A stretch of DNA of 19,317 nt from NCBI RefSeq assembly GCF_000193735.1, contig NZ_AEPF01000136.1, positions 1 through 19,317 of the forward strand, given 5' to 3'. This DNA is from Neisseria sicca 4320 (lineage in GTDB: Bacteria > Pseudomonadota > Gammaproteobacteria > Burkholderiales > Neisseriaceae). A program made the position numbers and the translations under genes. The notes beneath the pieces are model-generated. The model made no database searches. It worked only from the letters and a program-made list of their open reading frames with translations, and was not told the origin of the DNA. The stretch's first letter is position 1, and each line of letters starts with the position of its first letter. Positions 6,517-14,038 of this stretch are shown here, in pieces.

Positions 6517-7932
6517 ATGTCGTTACTTACAATGCTTGCAGTATTGATAATTGGGCTGGTGTGCTTCTTGATAATAATTATGAGGATGCACATGAAACGT
6601 TTTGCTTATGACGTTACACGGGATTATCGCTATGACTGTTTGCCACAGCATTTCGTGTCGAAATTAGAGGAGGGGGTTATTAAGCTACCTCAAGAAGTGG
6701 ATATTAATGATACAGTCTTGGCTGCAGTAAGCATTGAAACTTCTTGGTTGGGGAAATGGTTGTTGCCCTATATTGAGATTCGAACCTGCAAAGGTATTTG
6801 GAAACATTACATCGAATACGGCGGTAGGGGGGTGAGATATTTGAACTTCAGCGATATGTTCGATGCTGAAAGTCGGGAAATTTTTTTGCGGGGCAGAAGG
6901 GTATCGTTGGAAAATCAGGAAGTCAGACTAACTGTTTATCCGCGTATGCCTTTGGATGATAAAAAAATTTTAGTGCTTGCGCCGCACGCTGACGATGCGG
7001 AATTGGCAGCTTACGGCGTGTATGAAAAATATGCTGAAAATGCGATGGTGGTAACGGTAACGGCAAGCGAAGCGGGGCGTTTCCATTATGAAAACCTTTT
7101 CAGCAAACGCTGCCCTACGGAAACTAAGGAGCAATATTTGGAAAAGGGGCGGATGCGGGTCTGGAACAGTCTGACCGTTCCGCTTTTGGCAGGGGTATCG
7201 TCTGAAAACATTTTGCAGCTCGGTTTTTTTGATACAACGCTGAAAACTTTATATCGCCACCCAGAGCGTGAAATTCCTTCTGCCAAGTTGGAGACAGCAG
7301 ATGTGGGTATTTTCCGGCGGGCCAATAAATCTGCCATATCAGAAGGTTTGCACGGCGGTTCGAATTGGCATGATTTAGTGGACAATATGGCTTACGTCAT
7401 CGAATCATTCCGTCCGGATGTTATTGTTACGCCTTCGCCGAATATTGATGTTCATACCGATCACCAATGTACAACTATTGCTGCTGTTGAGGCATTAAAA
7501 AAGCTGAATTACACCAATGGTTCGCTGTTTTTATATGCGGTTCACTATCTGACCGATGACTATCCTTTGGGTAATGTCGGTGCTACGCTGAGCCTGCCGC
7601 CGTTTTTCAGCGAAGAAGGCAGTAGCGATATGTTATATTTTCATTCGATTTACTCTCATCCCGTTGATAAAAAAACGCAAAACCGTAAATTGTTGGCATT
7701 GGATGCGATGAACGATATTCGCCCGAATGCGCGTAACTACATGGATTGGAAACATGTATTACGCAAGGGTTTGAGCCTGCTGTATCACGATCTTACTTCT
7801 ATCCGTTCGGATCTGATCAGCCGATTTGTCCGCAGTAATGAGTTTTTTTATGTTGTTCCTATCAGTGATGTCCACAATCAGGAGACTTATCAGAAAATTA
7901 TTTCCCGGGGCGGCAGGAATCACCTGCATTGA
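6517..7932 (+). CDS. Membrane-anchored PIG-L/LmbE-family deacetylase
   Basis: Predicted zinc-dependent N-deacetylase of the PIG-L superfamily, whose members remove acetyl groups from GlcNAc-containing glycans or glycolipids; the substrate here is unknown. The 471-aa protein begins with one membrane segment (about 3-22), followed by RMHMKR, which by the positive-inside rule suggests a cytoplasmic body. An N-terminal domain of about 120 residues precedes the catalytic domain, where the family motif appears as PHADDAEL (156-163; His157, Asp159 and Asp160 as metal/acid-base residues) and the second motif HTDH at 313-316. An AGGGG ribosome site sits about 8 nt before the ATG. Base composition is lower in G+C than in aspS or hisB, and the gene follows an AT-rich leader, so acquisition from elsewhere is plausible. 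LpxH downstream is separated by a hairpin. Glycan modification (cell wall, LOS or other surface sugar) is an inference from the family only. Confidence 0.82.
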   Translation: MSLLTMLAVLIIGLVCFLIIIMRMHMKRFAYDVTRDYRYDCLPQHFVSKLEEGVIKLPQEVDINDTVLAAVSIETSWLGKWLLPYIEIRTCKGIWKHYIEYGGRGVRYLNFSDMFDAESREIFLRGRRVSLENQEVRLTVYPRMPLDDKKILVLAPHADDAELAAYGVYEKYAENAMVVTVTASEAGRFHYENLFSKRCPTETKEQYLEKGRMRVWNSLTVPLLAGVSSENILQLGFFDTTLKTLYRHPEREIPSAKLETADVGIFRRANKSAISEGLHGGSNWHDLVDNMAYVIESFRPDVIVTPSPNIDVHTDHQCTTIAAVEALKKLNYTNGSLFLYAVHYLTDDYPLGNVGATLSLPPFFSEEGSSDMLYFHSIYSHPVDKKTQNRKLLALDAMNDIRPNARNYMDWKHVLRKGLSLLYHDLTSIRSDLISRFVRSNEFFYVVPISDVHNQETYQKIISRGGRNHLH

Positions 7933-7946
7933 TCCAATCTGAAATG

Positions 7947-7986
7947 TTTTCAGACGGCCTTTAAATATACAAAGGTCGTCTGAAAA
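7947..7986. terminator. Mixed-dialect DUS hairpin after the deacetylase gene
   Basis: The left arm (7947-7962) carries AGGCCGTCTGAA on the minus strand, the AG-DUS dialect; the right arm (7971-7986) carries AGGTCGTCTGAA. They differ at one base, which pairs as G-U in RNA, so a 16-bp stem with an 8-nt loop remains. A TATAAT at 7989-7994 immediately after it might serve as the -10 of lpxH, though no good -35 is seen. Confidence 0.75.
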
Positions 7987-8023
7987 TCTATAATGGCTTG
8001 AGATTTCATATATTGCAGCCGTT

Positions 8024-8728
8024 ATGCCGACTTATTTTATTGCCGATTTACACCTGAGCGAATCCCGTCCTGAGTTGACCGAACTGTTTTTGCGCTTCAT
8101 GCATGAAAAAGCACCGTCTGCTAGGGCGGTTTATATTTTGGGCGACCTATTTGATTTTTGGATAGGGGATGACGAACATTCCGAATTGACGGATACCGTT
8201 TCCCGTGCCGTCCGTAACGTTGCAGAGGGTGGAGTGGAATGTTTTTTTGTTCACGGAAACCGTGATTTTCTGATAGGCGAGAAGTTCGCAAGGCAAGCGG
8301 GCATGGTACTGCTGCCGGAATATTCAGTCGTCGATTTATACGGTACGCCGGCTTTGATTTGCCACGGCGATACTTTGTGTACCGATGATGTGCGTTATCA
8401 GAAATTCAGGAAAACAGTTCATCAAAAATGGTTGCAACGGTTGTTCCTCATGTTGCCGCTCAAGCTGCGTCTGAACATTGCGCGAAAAATCCGCCATACC
8501 AGTAAGCACGACAAACAATATAAAGCTGCTGAAATTATGGATGTCAATCCCAAGTCCACCTCTGATACCGTCCATAATTACGGCGTCAGATTGCTGATTC
8601 ACGGACATACGCACCGCGAACATATCCACAAAGAGAACGCATATACGCGTATTGTGCTGGGAGATTGGCGTAGCGACTATGCTTCTATATTGGAGGTTGA
8701 TGAGCGCGGATACAGGTTTGTTGAGTGA
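8024..8728 (+). CDS. lpxH: UDP-2,3-diacylglucosamine diphosphatase (LpxH)
   Basis: Manganese-dependent, peripheral inner-membrane enzyme of the lipid A pathway that cleaves the pyrophosphate of UDP-2,3-diacylglucosamine to give lipid X and UMP. The 234-aa product has the full calcineurin-like metal set at the same numbering as E. coli LpxH: Asp8 and His10 (FIADLHLSE), Asp41 (LGDLFDFWIGDD), Asn79 and Arg80 (HGNRDFL), His114 (CHGDTL), His195 and His197 (HGHTHRE). Length and start (MPTYFIADLH) agree with the family, though the ribosome site is weak. It is transcribed toward dacB on the other strand and shares a bidirectional DUS terminator with it. The preceding deacetylase gene is on the same strand but a hairpin lies between. 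Confidence 0.97.
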   Translation: MPTYFIADLHLSESRPELTELFLRFMHEKAPSARAVYILGDLFDFWIGDDEHSELTDTVSRAVRNVAEGGVECFFVHGNRDFLIGEKFARQAGMVLLPEYSVVDLYGTPALICHGDTLCTDDVRYQKFRKTVHQKWLQRLFLMLPLKLRLNIARKIRHTSKHDKQYKAAEIMDVNPKSTSDTVHNYGVRLLIHGHTHREHIHKENAYTRIVLGDWRSDYASILEVDERGYRFVE

Positions 8729-8759
8729 TAGATGGTTGATTTACAGGTGTTGAAAATAT

Positions 8760-8793
8760 AAAAGGTCGTCTGAAAGTTTTCAGACGACCTTTT
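8760..8793. terminator. Bidirectional DUS-hairpin terminator between lpxH and dacB
   Basis: Two facing DUS form a 16-bp stem (8760-8775/8778-8793) with the centre nearly continuous and T-runs in both directions. It lies between convergent genes, 31 bp after lpxH and 40 bp after dacB, and fits termination of both. Confidence 0.88.
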
Positions 8794-8833
8794 TAATGAC
8801 GGAAAATCAAGGTCGGATTATTTTTGGCCGGAT

Positions 8834-10243
8834 TTAAACTGCCATCCGCTCTTTGCAGGTCAGTTTTGCGTCTATCCAATCGTTTCCTCCGGGTAAGACT
8901 ATTTGGGAAACCAGCGCATCCAAATCGTGAAGGTAGGCAGAGGCTTTGGGGCTGTTGATAATTACGACGACAATCATCGGCTTGTTGCCCAGCCAGTAAC
9001 CTGCCAGCGCCCGTACGTTTTTGAGCGTGCCGGTTTTCAGACGCAGTCGGCTGCCGGGTTGCTTCAGGCGGTTTTTCAATGTTCCGTCCTGTCCGGCAAT
9101 CGGCAGTGTATCAATAAATTCTTGTTTAAACGGGCTGAAATAGGCTTTTTCCAGCATTTGCCCCATCATGTGCGCGGTAACGCGTTCGCTTCTCGATAAG
9201 CCCGAACCGTTTTCCAAAACCAGGTTTTCCGTATCAATCCCTGCAGTTGCCAATTCCAGGGAAACCGCTTCCGCTGCTTTTCTTTGTGCGGTTTCGCTGT
9301 CGCCATTGCCGCCAAGTTTTAAGAATACGGACCGTGCAATCAGGTTGTTGGAATGTTTGTTCATGTCGGTCAGTATGTCTGACAACGGTTTGGAGCGAGA
9401 AACTGCCAGCGTTTTTGCGTTACTCGGTGCATGGGCGGTTTTGAGGTCGTCTGAAATCGTACCGCCGAGTGCGCGCCATTGATTAACAAAGCTTTTGTGT
9501 GCAAATTCTATGGCGGAGAGCATGTTGATATGCATTTCGCCGCCTAAACAACTCTCCGGAACCTTACCGCCGATATGTAGCTTTCCACCGGAATAGCTGG
9601 CACGCATATGATTTTGCAATGCGCCGCATTTCCCAGAGTTGGACAGTACGGTTTTGTTTTCAATAGGAATATCGGGTAGGGGAGGCGAGGTTTCGACGGT
9701 AATGCCGCCTGTGCCATTTGACTCCGGTCTGAGCCAGACAACCTTGTAAGCCAGCATATTCGGGTCGGGAGCGGTCATAAACGGCGAACCTGCGTCGGAT
9801 TCGAAATTCAGCGGGTTGCCGACGGTACCCCAAAGATGGCGGTCGAGTACCAGGCTGCCTTTAATATGCCTGATGCCTTTGTTTTGCAGTTGTTGCAGGG
9901 CATCCTTCAGCCCGTCTTGGTCGAACACGGGATCGCCGCTGCCCACCCAATAAATATCGCCTTCCAACGAATCGCCCTCGATATGTCCGTTGGTTTTAAA
10001 TTCCGTTGTCCAGCGGTAATCCTTACCCAAAGCTTCAAAGGCGGAAAATGCTGTTACCAGCTTCATCGTCGATGCAGGATTGACCGAGGCATCTGCTCTG
10101 TGTGATTCGATAACTTTGCCGCTGTCCAATTCTTGAACGTAAACGGAGATTTCGTCGGGCGGGATATTGCCGAGATTTAAGGCATAGGCAGAGAACGGCA
10201 TTAAGCACAAATACCATGCCGCTAGCCTTTTTTTCCAATTCAT
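8834..10243 (-). CDS. dacB: D-alanyl-D-alanine carboxypeptidase/endopeptidase (PBP4 type; gonococcal PBP3 equivalent)
   Basis: Periplasmic low-molecular-mass penicillin-binding protein that trims pentapeptides and cuts D-Ala-meso-DAP cross-links in peptidoglycan. I choose the ATG at 10243 (469 aa) over the upstream ATG at 10312 because MNWKKRLAAWYLCLMPFSAYA is a normal signal peptide with probable cleavage after Ala21. All three active-site motifs are visible: SxxK as S58-T-M-K61, SxN as S298-N-N300, and KTG as K403-T-G405. The roughly 230 residues between the first two motifs match the class C (PBP4) layout with its inserted domains. A perfect DUS lies inside the gene (9444-9455). It is transcribed away from hisC, with a good promoter of its own. 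Confidence 0.95.
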   Translation of the reverse strand: MNWKKRLAAWYLCLMPFSAYALNLGNIPPDEISVYVQELDSGKVIESHRADASVNPASTMKLVTAFSAFEALGKDYRWTTEFKTNGHIEGDSLEGDIYWVGSGDPVFDQDGLKDALQQLQNKGIRHIKGSLVLDRHLWGTVGNPLNFESDAGSPFMTAPDPNMLAYKVVWLRPESNGTGGITVETSPPLPDIPIENKTVLSNSGKCGALQNHMRASYSGGKLHIGGKVPESCLGGEMHINMLSAIEFAHKSFVNQWRALGGTISDDLKTAHAPSNAKTLAVSRSKPLSDILTDMNKHSNNLIARSVFLKLGGNGDSETAQRKAAEAVSLELATAGIDTENLVLENGSGLSRSERVTAHMMGQMLEKAYFSPFKQEFIDTLPIAGQDGTLKNRLKQPGSRLRLKTGTLKNVRALAGYWLGNKPMIVVVIINSPKASAYLHDLDALVSQIVLPGGNDWIDAKLTCKERMAV

Positions 10244-10277
10244 ATTGTTGAGACTTCTGTAAAATACATAAAGCATA

Positions 10278-10306
10278 ATTATAAAACAAAGTATCGTTAC
10301 GGTAAA
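10278..10306 (-). promoter_or_regulatory. Probable sigma-70 promoter for dacB
   Basis: On the minus strand TTTACC (10301-10306, 4 of 6 matches) and a perfect TATAAT (10278-10283) are spaced 17 bp; transcription would begin about 28 bp before the ATG at 10243. This also favours the downstream start codon, since the longer frame would begin upstream of this transcript. Confidence 0.55.
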
Positions 10307-10740
10307 AAACAAATCAGGTGCATCAATGCCTTGAACATTACTGTCCAGGAGTCATTGTCTTCTGAAATAAATGCTATAAATTGCATCAGCCGATATTCCT
10401 CGAGTACATATAAATAAATAGAATCTTTACCTATTTTGCAAGATAAGCCAAATAAATGAGGCAGTAGGTATTACTGCATTGAATATTGCATGAAACTTTG
10501 AATAGGTCACTAAAATACGATATTTTTCAATTTAAAGTAAATATACAGGATATTTTTCAGGATATAATATTTAAAATCAAAATATACAGTTAAGCTCGTA
10601 TTGAATAAAGATGAATAAAGAACATATCTTTTTTATCTTTGGTGTAAATTATTTATTGATTTCTTGAATGATTCTTCAAAAAACTGTGTTATATTGTAGA
10701 AGAATCGGTTGGGTTGTTTTGTAAAATCTGGAGGGAGATT
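10307..10740. other. AT-rich divergent intergenic region between dacB and hisC with short repeats
   Basis: No gene is supported here and there is no DUS. Direct repeats cluster at 10519-10589: GATATTTTTCA at 10519-10529 and 10549-10559, AAATATACAG at 10539-10548 and 10580-10589, and CAGGATAT at 10546-10553 and 10558-10565. Nearer hisC an 8-bp inverted repeat GATTCTTC/GAAGAATC (10670-10677/10699-10706) surrounds a -10-like TATATT (10690-10695), preceded by TTGAAT (10664-10669) at a long 20-bp spacing. These could control hisC, but the AT-rich background makes chance repeats likely. Confidence 0.4.
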
Positions 10741-11820
10741 ATGAAAGATACAGCCGGTTTCATCCGCGACGACATCAAAGCCATGTCCGCCTACCGAATT
10801 GCCGACTTGCCCGAAGGCTTCATCAAGCTGGATGCGATGGAAAGTCCGTATCATCCGTTTGCCCGTTTTCCCGAGCTGTCAAACGAATGGCTGCGGCTGA
10901 TTGCCCAAGCGCCGATTCAGCTATATCCCAACCCCGCCGCCAGCGGGCTTCAGGAAACTTTAAGAAAAGCCTTCGATATTCCTGAAGCTGCCGCCATCGC
11001 GTTAGGGAACGGATCGGACGAGTTAATCCAATTCTTGACCCTGCTCGTTGCCCAATCAGGCGCGATCATGCTCGCGGTTGAGCCGAGTTTCGTGATGTAT
11101 CGGCACAATGCCGAGCTGTACGGTATGAATTACGTCGGCGTGCCGCTTAATGAAGATTTCACGATTGATTTGCCCTCCGTTTTATCCGCCATTGAAAAAC
11201 ATCAGCCCGCCCTGATTTTCATTGCCTATCCGAACAATCCGACAGGCGTATGTTTCCGCCGCGAAGAAGTCGAAGCCATTATCCGCGCGGCGCAGGGTAT
11301 CGTGGTTGTCGATGAAGCATACGGCGCATTCAGCCGCGACAGTTTTCTGCCGCAGGCGGGCAGCGTTGAAAATCTGGTCGTGATGCGCACCATCAGCAAA
11401 ATCGGTTTTGCCGGACTGCGTATCGGCTATGCGGCAGGAAGCCCTGCCGTAATGGACGAACTGGCGAAAATACTGCCGCCTTACAATATGAACCAATTAA
11501 GCTTGGCGACCGCCAAATTCGCCCTGCAACACCGCGACGCGATTCAGACGACCATCGATATTTTAAAAGCCGAGCGCGAACGCGTTTTCAGCGAATTGTC
11601 CGCCATAGGTCGTCTGAAAGCATTCCCCAGCGAAGCGAATTTCATTACCGTGCGCGTTCCCGATGCAGACGCATTGTTTAACACGCTTAAAGAAAACCGC
11701 ATCCTGATTAAGAAACTCCACGGTACGCATCCGCTTTTGGCGCAGTGCGTCCGCATTACCATCGGCAGTCTCGAGCAAAACGATGCCGTACTGGATATTA
11801 TCCGCAAGCTTTATGCCTGA
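10741..11820 (+). CDS. hisC: Histidinol-phosphate aminotransferase
   Basis: PLP-dependent, class II-like aminotransferase of histidine synthesis: converts imidazole-acetol phosphate plus glutamate to histidinol phosphate. The ATG at 10741 (359 aa) is chosen because a strong GGAGGG ribosome site lies just before it; the frame is open a little further upstream. Family signatures in order: LYPNP near the N-terminus, GNGSDELI for phosphate binding, YPNNPTG (substrate/PLP Asn), VVDEAYG (Asp and Tyr contacting PLP), and the Schiff-base Lys220 in TISKIGFAGLRIGY, with Arg227 binding PLP phosphate. A DUS lies inside the gene (11607-11618), encoding part of IGRLKAF. hisB begins 29 bp after the stop with no terminator between, so the two form an operon. 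Confidence 0.97.
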   Translation: MKDTAGFIRDDIKAMSAYRIADLPEGFIKLDAMESPYHPFARFPELSNEWLRLIAQAPIQLYPNPAASGLQETLRKAFDIPEAAAIALGNGSDELIQFLTLLVAQSGAIMLAVEPSFVMYRHNAELYGMNYVGVPLNEDFTIDLPSVLSAIEKHQPALIFIAYPNNPTGVCFRREEVEAIIRAAQGIVVVDEAYGAFSRDSFLPQAGSVENLVVMRTISKIGFAGLRIGYAAGSPAVMDELAKILPPYNMNQLSLATAKFALQHRDAIQTTIDILKAERERVFSELSAIGRLKAFPSEANFITVRVPDADALFNTLKENRILIKKLHGTHPLLAQCVRITIGSLEQNDAVLDIIRKLYA

Positions 11821-11849
11821 TTTTTTAAAACTTCACAGAGAGTAAATCT

Positions 11850-12821
11850 ATGAACATCACTCAACTGCACCTTGCCAATTTCCTGCAGCTTGTCGAAGAA
11901 GCAGGCTCGCTGACCAAACTTGCCCGCAAATGCGGTTACGACAACGCGGCATCCCTGTCCCAACTGAAACGCCGCCTTGAAGAGCAGGCAGAAGACGAAA
12001 GCGCGCGCGGCATCCGACCCAGCCTTGCCGCCAAACTCGAAGCCGGCATGCACAAACGCAAAGGCTGGTTAAACCGCGACCACAGTAAAGACAAAGAAAA
12101 AGCCGCAGCCGCCGAAGCCGCCCGCCAAGAGCGTGCCGCCCAAGCCGCCCAAGCCGCCGCACCGGCATTCCATATGCCCGAAGAAGGCCGCGCAGTCAGC
12201 ATCACCCGCAACACCAGCGAAACCCAAATCACCCTCAGCCTCAACCTCGACGGCACCGGACAATACCGCCTCGACACCGGCGTCCCCTTTCTTGAGCATA
12301 TGCTTGCCCAAGTCGCCCGCCACGGCATGATCGACCTCGACATCACCTGCAAAGGCGATTTGCACATCGACGACCACCACACCGTAGAAGACATCGGCAT
12401 CGTACTCGGACAAGCCCTGAAACAAGCCTTGGGCAGTAAAACCGGCATCCGCCGCTACGGACATGCTTACGTTCCGCTCGACGAAGCCTTGAGCCGCGTT
12501 GTCATCGACCTCTCCGGCCGCCCCGGACTCGTGTACAACATCGACTTCACCCGTGCTCTCATCGGACGTTTTGACGTTGACCTGTTTGAAGAATTCTTCC
12601 ATGGCGTCGTCAACCACAGCATGATGACCCTGCACATCGACAACCTCAGCGGCCGCAACGCCCACCACCAAGCCGAAACCGTATTCAAAGCCTTCGGCCG
12701 CGCCCTGCGCATGGCAGCAGAATACGACCCGCGCATGGCAGGACAAACCCCGTCCACCAAAGGCACTTTGAGCGACGAATCCGTTGCCGTTGAAAAAGAA
12801 GAAGCGCAAAGCGAAGAGTAA
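11850..12821 (+). CDS. hisB: Imidazoleglycerol-phosphate dehydratase with an N-terminal helix-turn-helix-like domain
   Basis: Residues about 114-305 are a complete HisB dehydratase, which removes water from imidazole-glycerol phosphate to give the HisC substrate. The Mn-binding histidine motifs are present: LEHML, DDHHTVEDIG (174-183) and AHHQAETVFKAF (271-282), plus PSTKG near the end. The bifunctional HisB phosphatase domain of E. coli is absent. In its place residues about 5-76 form a helical domain (EEAGSLTKLARKCGY, then SLSQLKRRLEEQ, then RGIRPSLAAKLEAGMHKRKGWL) that resembles the DNA-binding domain of phage CI/Cro-like repressors; residues 77-113 are an Ala/Lys/Glu-rich, probably helical linker. 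The C-terminus has an extra acidic tail (EKEEAQSEE). As I recall, meningococcal HisB carries a similar extension, so it is not an assembly artefact. DNA binding is inference. Co-transcribed with hisC; DUS terminator follows. Confidence 0.95.
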   Translation: MNITQLHLANFLQLVEEAGSLTKLARKCGYDNAASLSQLKRRLEEQAEDESARGIRPSLAAKLEAGMHKRKGWLNRDHSKDKEKAAAAEAARQERAAQAAQAAAPAFHMPEEGRAVSITRNTSETQITLSLNLDGTGQYRLDTGVPFLEHMLAQVARHGMIDLDITCKGDLHIDDHHTVEDIGIVLGQALKQALGSKTGIRRYGHAYVPLDEALSRVVIDLSGRPGLVYNIDFTRALIGRFDVDLFEEFFHGVVNHSMMTLHIDNLSGRNAHHQAETVFKAFGRALRMAAEYDPRMAGQTPSTKGTLSDESVAVEKEEAQSEE

Positions 12822-12836
12822 TCCGCTTTAATGAAA

Positions 12837-12879
12837 AAAGGTCGTCTGAAACCCGAGAAACAGGTTTCAGACGACCTTT
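12837..12879 (+). terminator. DUS-hairpin terminator of the hisC-hisB operon
   Basis: A 17-bp perfect stem (12837-12853/12863-12879) made of two facing DUS extended by ACC/GGT, with a 9-nt loop, starting 16 bp after the hisB stop. Confidence 0.85.
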
Positions 12880-12921
12880 GATATTATAAGGACGCTTAAT
12901 TATCGGTGTCTTTTGCTGTTT

Positions 12922-13076
12922 TATAGTGGATTAAATTTAAACCAGAACGGCGTTGCCTTGCCTTAGCTCAAAGAGAACGATTCTCTAAGGTGCTGAAGCA
13001 ACAAGTGAATCGGTTCCGTACTATCGTACTGTCTGCGGCTTCGTCGCCTTGTCCTGATTTTTGTTAATCCACTATA
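12922..13076. mobile_element. Correia repeat enclosed element (CREE/NEMIS), full-length form
   Basis: A 155-bp element bounded by TATAGTGGATTAA inverted ends (12922-12934 and, reversed, 13064-13076) with TA at each outer edge. The interior matches the Correia consensus as I know it, including CCTTAG/CTAAGG (12961-12966/12985-12990) enclosing the palindrome AGAGAA-CGA-TTCTCT (12972-12986), and GGTTCCGTACTAT. The length fits the approximately 156-bp full form rather than the internally deleted form. These are non-autonomous MITEs that can supply promoters, be cut by RNase III and, in full form, bind IHF. This one lies between two terminators of convergent genes (hisB and the lipoprotein gene), so an effect on coding genes is unlikely. 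Bases 12880-12921 and 13077-13150 show nothing else. Confidence 0.93.
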
Positions 13077-13150
13077 ACCTCTGTTGTTAACCATCATTCC
13101 CGTTTGCATAACGAAGCAGGAAATTTCTGTCTAAATGACGATAAAAGAAA

Positions 13151-13190
13151 AGGTCGTCTGAAAACCTGTTACCCGGTTTTCAGACGACAT
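13151..13190 (-). terminator. DUS-hairpin terminator of the surface-lipoprotein gene
   Basis: A 14-bp stem (13153-13166/13175-13188) with an 8-nt loop, 22 bp after the lipoprotein stop on the minus strand, followed there by CCTTTTCTTTT. The plus-strand copy is a perfect DUS (13151-13162); the minus-strand copy reads ATGTCGTCTGAA (13179-13190), one base off, with AT instead of AG at its edge. Confidence 0.78.
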
Positions 13191-13211
13191 TTCGGCAGAT
13201 TGAAGGATGGT

Positions 13212-14038
13212 TTATTGACGTTTTGCGCCGTAACCGCCGATCAAGCGTTCGCTGCCGTCTTCTTTTTGCAGGCCGTAGGTACCGCCGATTTCTGCGGCGG
13301 ACGGACCGAAGAATTTACCGCTCAAATTACCTTTCAAACCGGCTGCGGCAGCTTCGACCTTACCGAGGAAGAGGTTGCCGTTTTCCCATTTTGCCGTACC
13401 TTTCATGTCGTATTTTTCATCGGCTTCGGTTACACGGCGGCCGTTCGCGTCGAGAGAATGGAATTGGGAATTGGCAGTCTCAAAGCGTACGCCTTTCAAG
13501 CCGAAATCGACAATGGCTTTGACATTGGCGGTCAGCTGACGGCTTTGATCGTCTTTCACAACGTAGGCTGTGGTCAGACCGTTGTAAGTTGCTGTGCCGC
13601 TGGCAGGAAGGGCAGTAAACTTGGTTTCATCGCCCAAGCTTTGATAGCCATGAATCACACCGGATCTTGGATCAATGTAATGGGCGAAAGTTTGGTAAGT
13701 CCAGCCGGCTGCGGCAGGATCGTGCATAACGATTTGCGTACCATCGACAAAGCGGATGACGTAGATACCGTCGAATTGCTTGTCAAATACAGTTCCATCC
13801 TGATCTTTGCCAAGGTATGCAAGCTGGTTGGCATGGTTTTCTGCCAATCTTGTCAAATCTTGGCGTATTTGTCTTGTTGAGTCATAGATTTCGGCAGCAG
13901 CATCTTTAGCTTTTTCAGCAGCATCTTTTGCATTTTTGCTGGAAGCACGTGTTGCTTTTGCCAAAGTTGCGTTTTGGTTTGCAGTTTGTAAGGCTTTTTC
14001 AGCATTTTCCCAAACGTTTTTTAGCCGTTTCGAATTTG
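13212..14038 (-). CDS. 3' part of the frameshifted surface lipoprotein (end of coiled coil and TbpB-like barrel)
   Basis: This frame is open from just after a TAG near 14039 to the stop at 13212-13214. It carries the rest of the coiled coil (WENAEKALQTANQNATLAK, then NAKDAAEKAKDAAAE) and the approximately 200-residue barrel domain. It has no signal peptide or convincing ribosome site of its own (the first plausible start is a TTG at 13964), so it is unlikely to be an independent gene. Good coding character up to the stop argues that the break is recent or not real. Confidence 0.7.

Noticed and set aside
12174..12176. Internal ATG (Met109) as the true start of a stand-alone HisB
   Set aside because: No ribosome site precedes it, while the ATG at 11850 has one and the upstream 108 codons look like a folded domain also present, as I recall, in meningococcal HisB.
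14017..14022. A6 run as a programmed -1 ribosomal frameshift site
   Set aside because: Joining the two frames needs a +1 shift (or loss of one base), whereas A-run slippery sites normally give -1; no stimulatory structure or internal ribosome site is evident.
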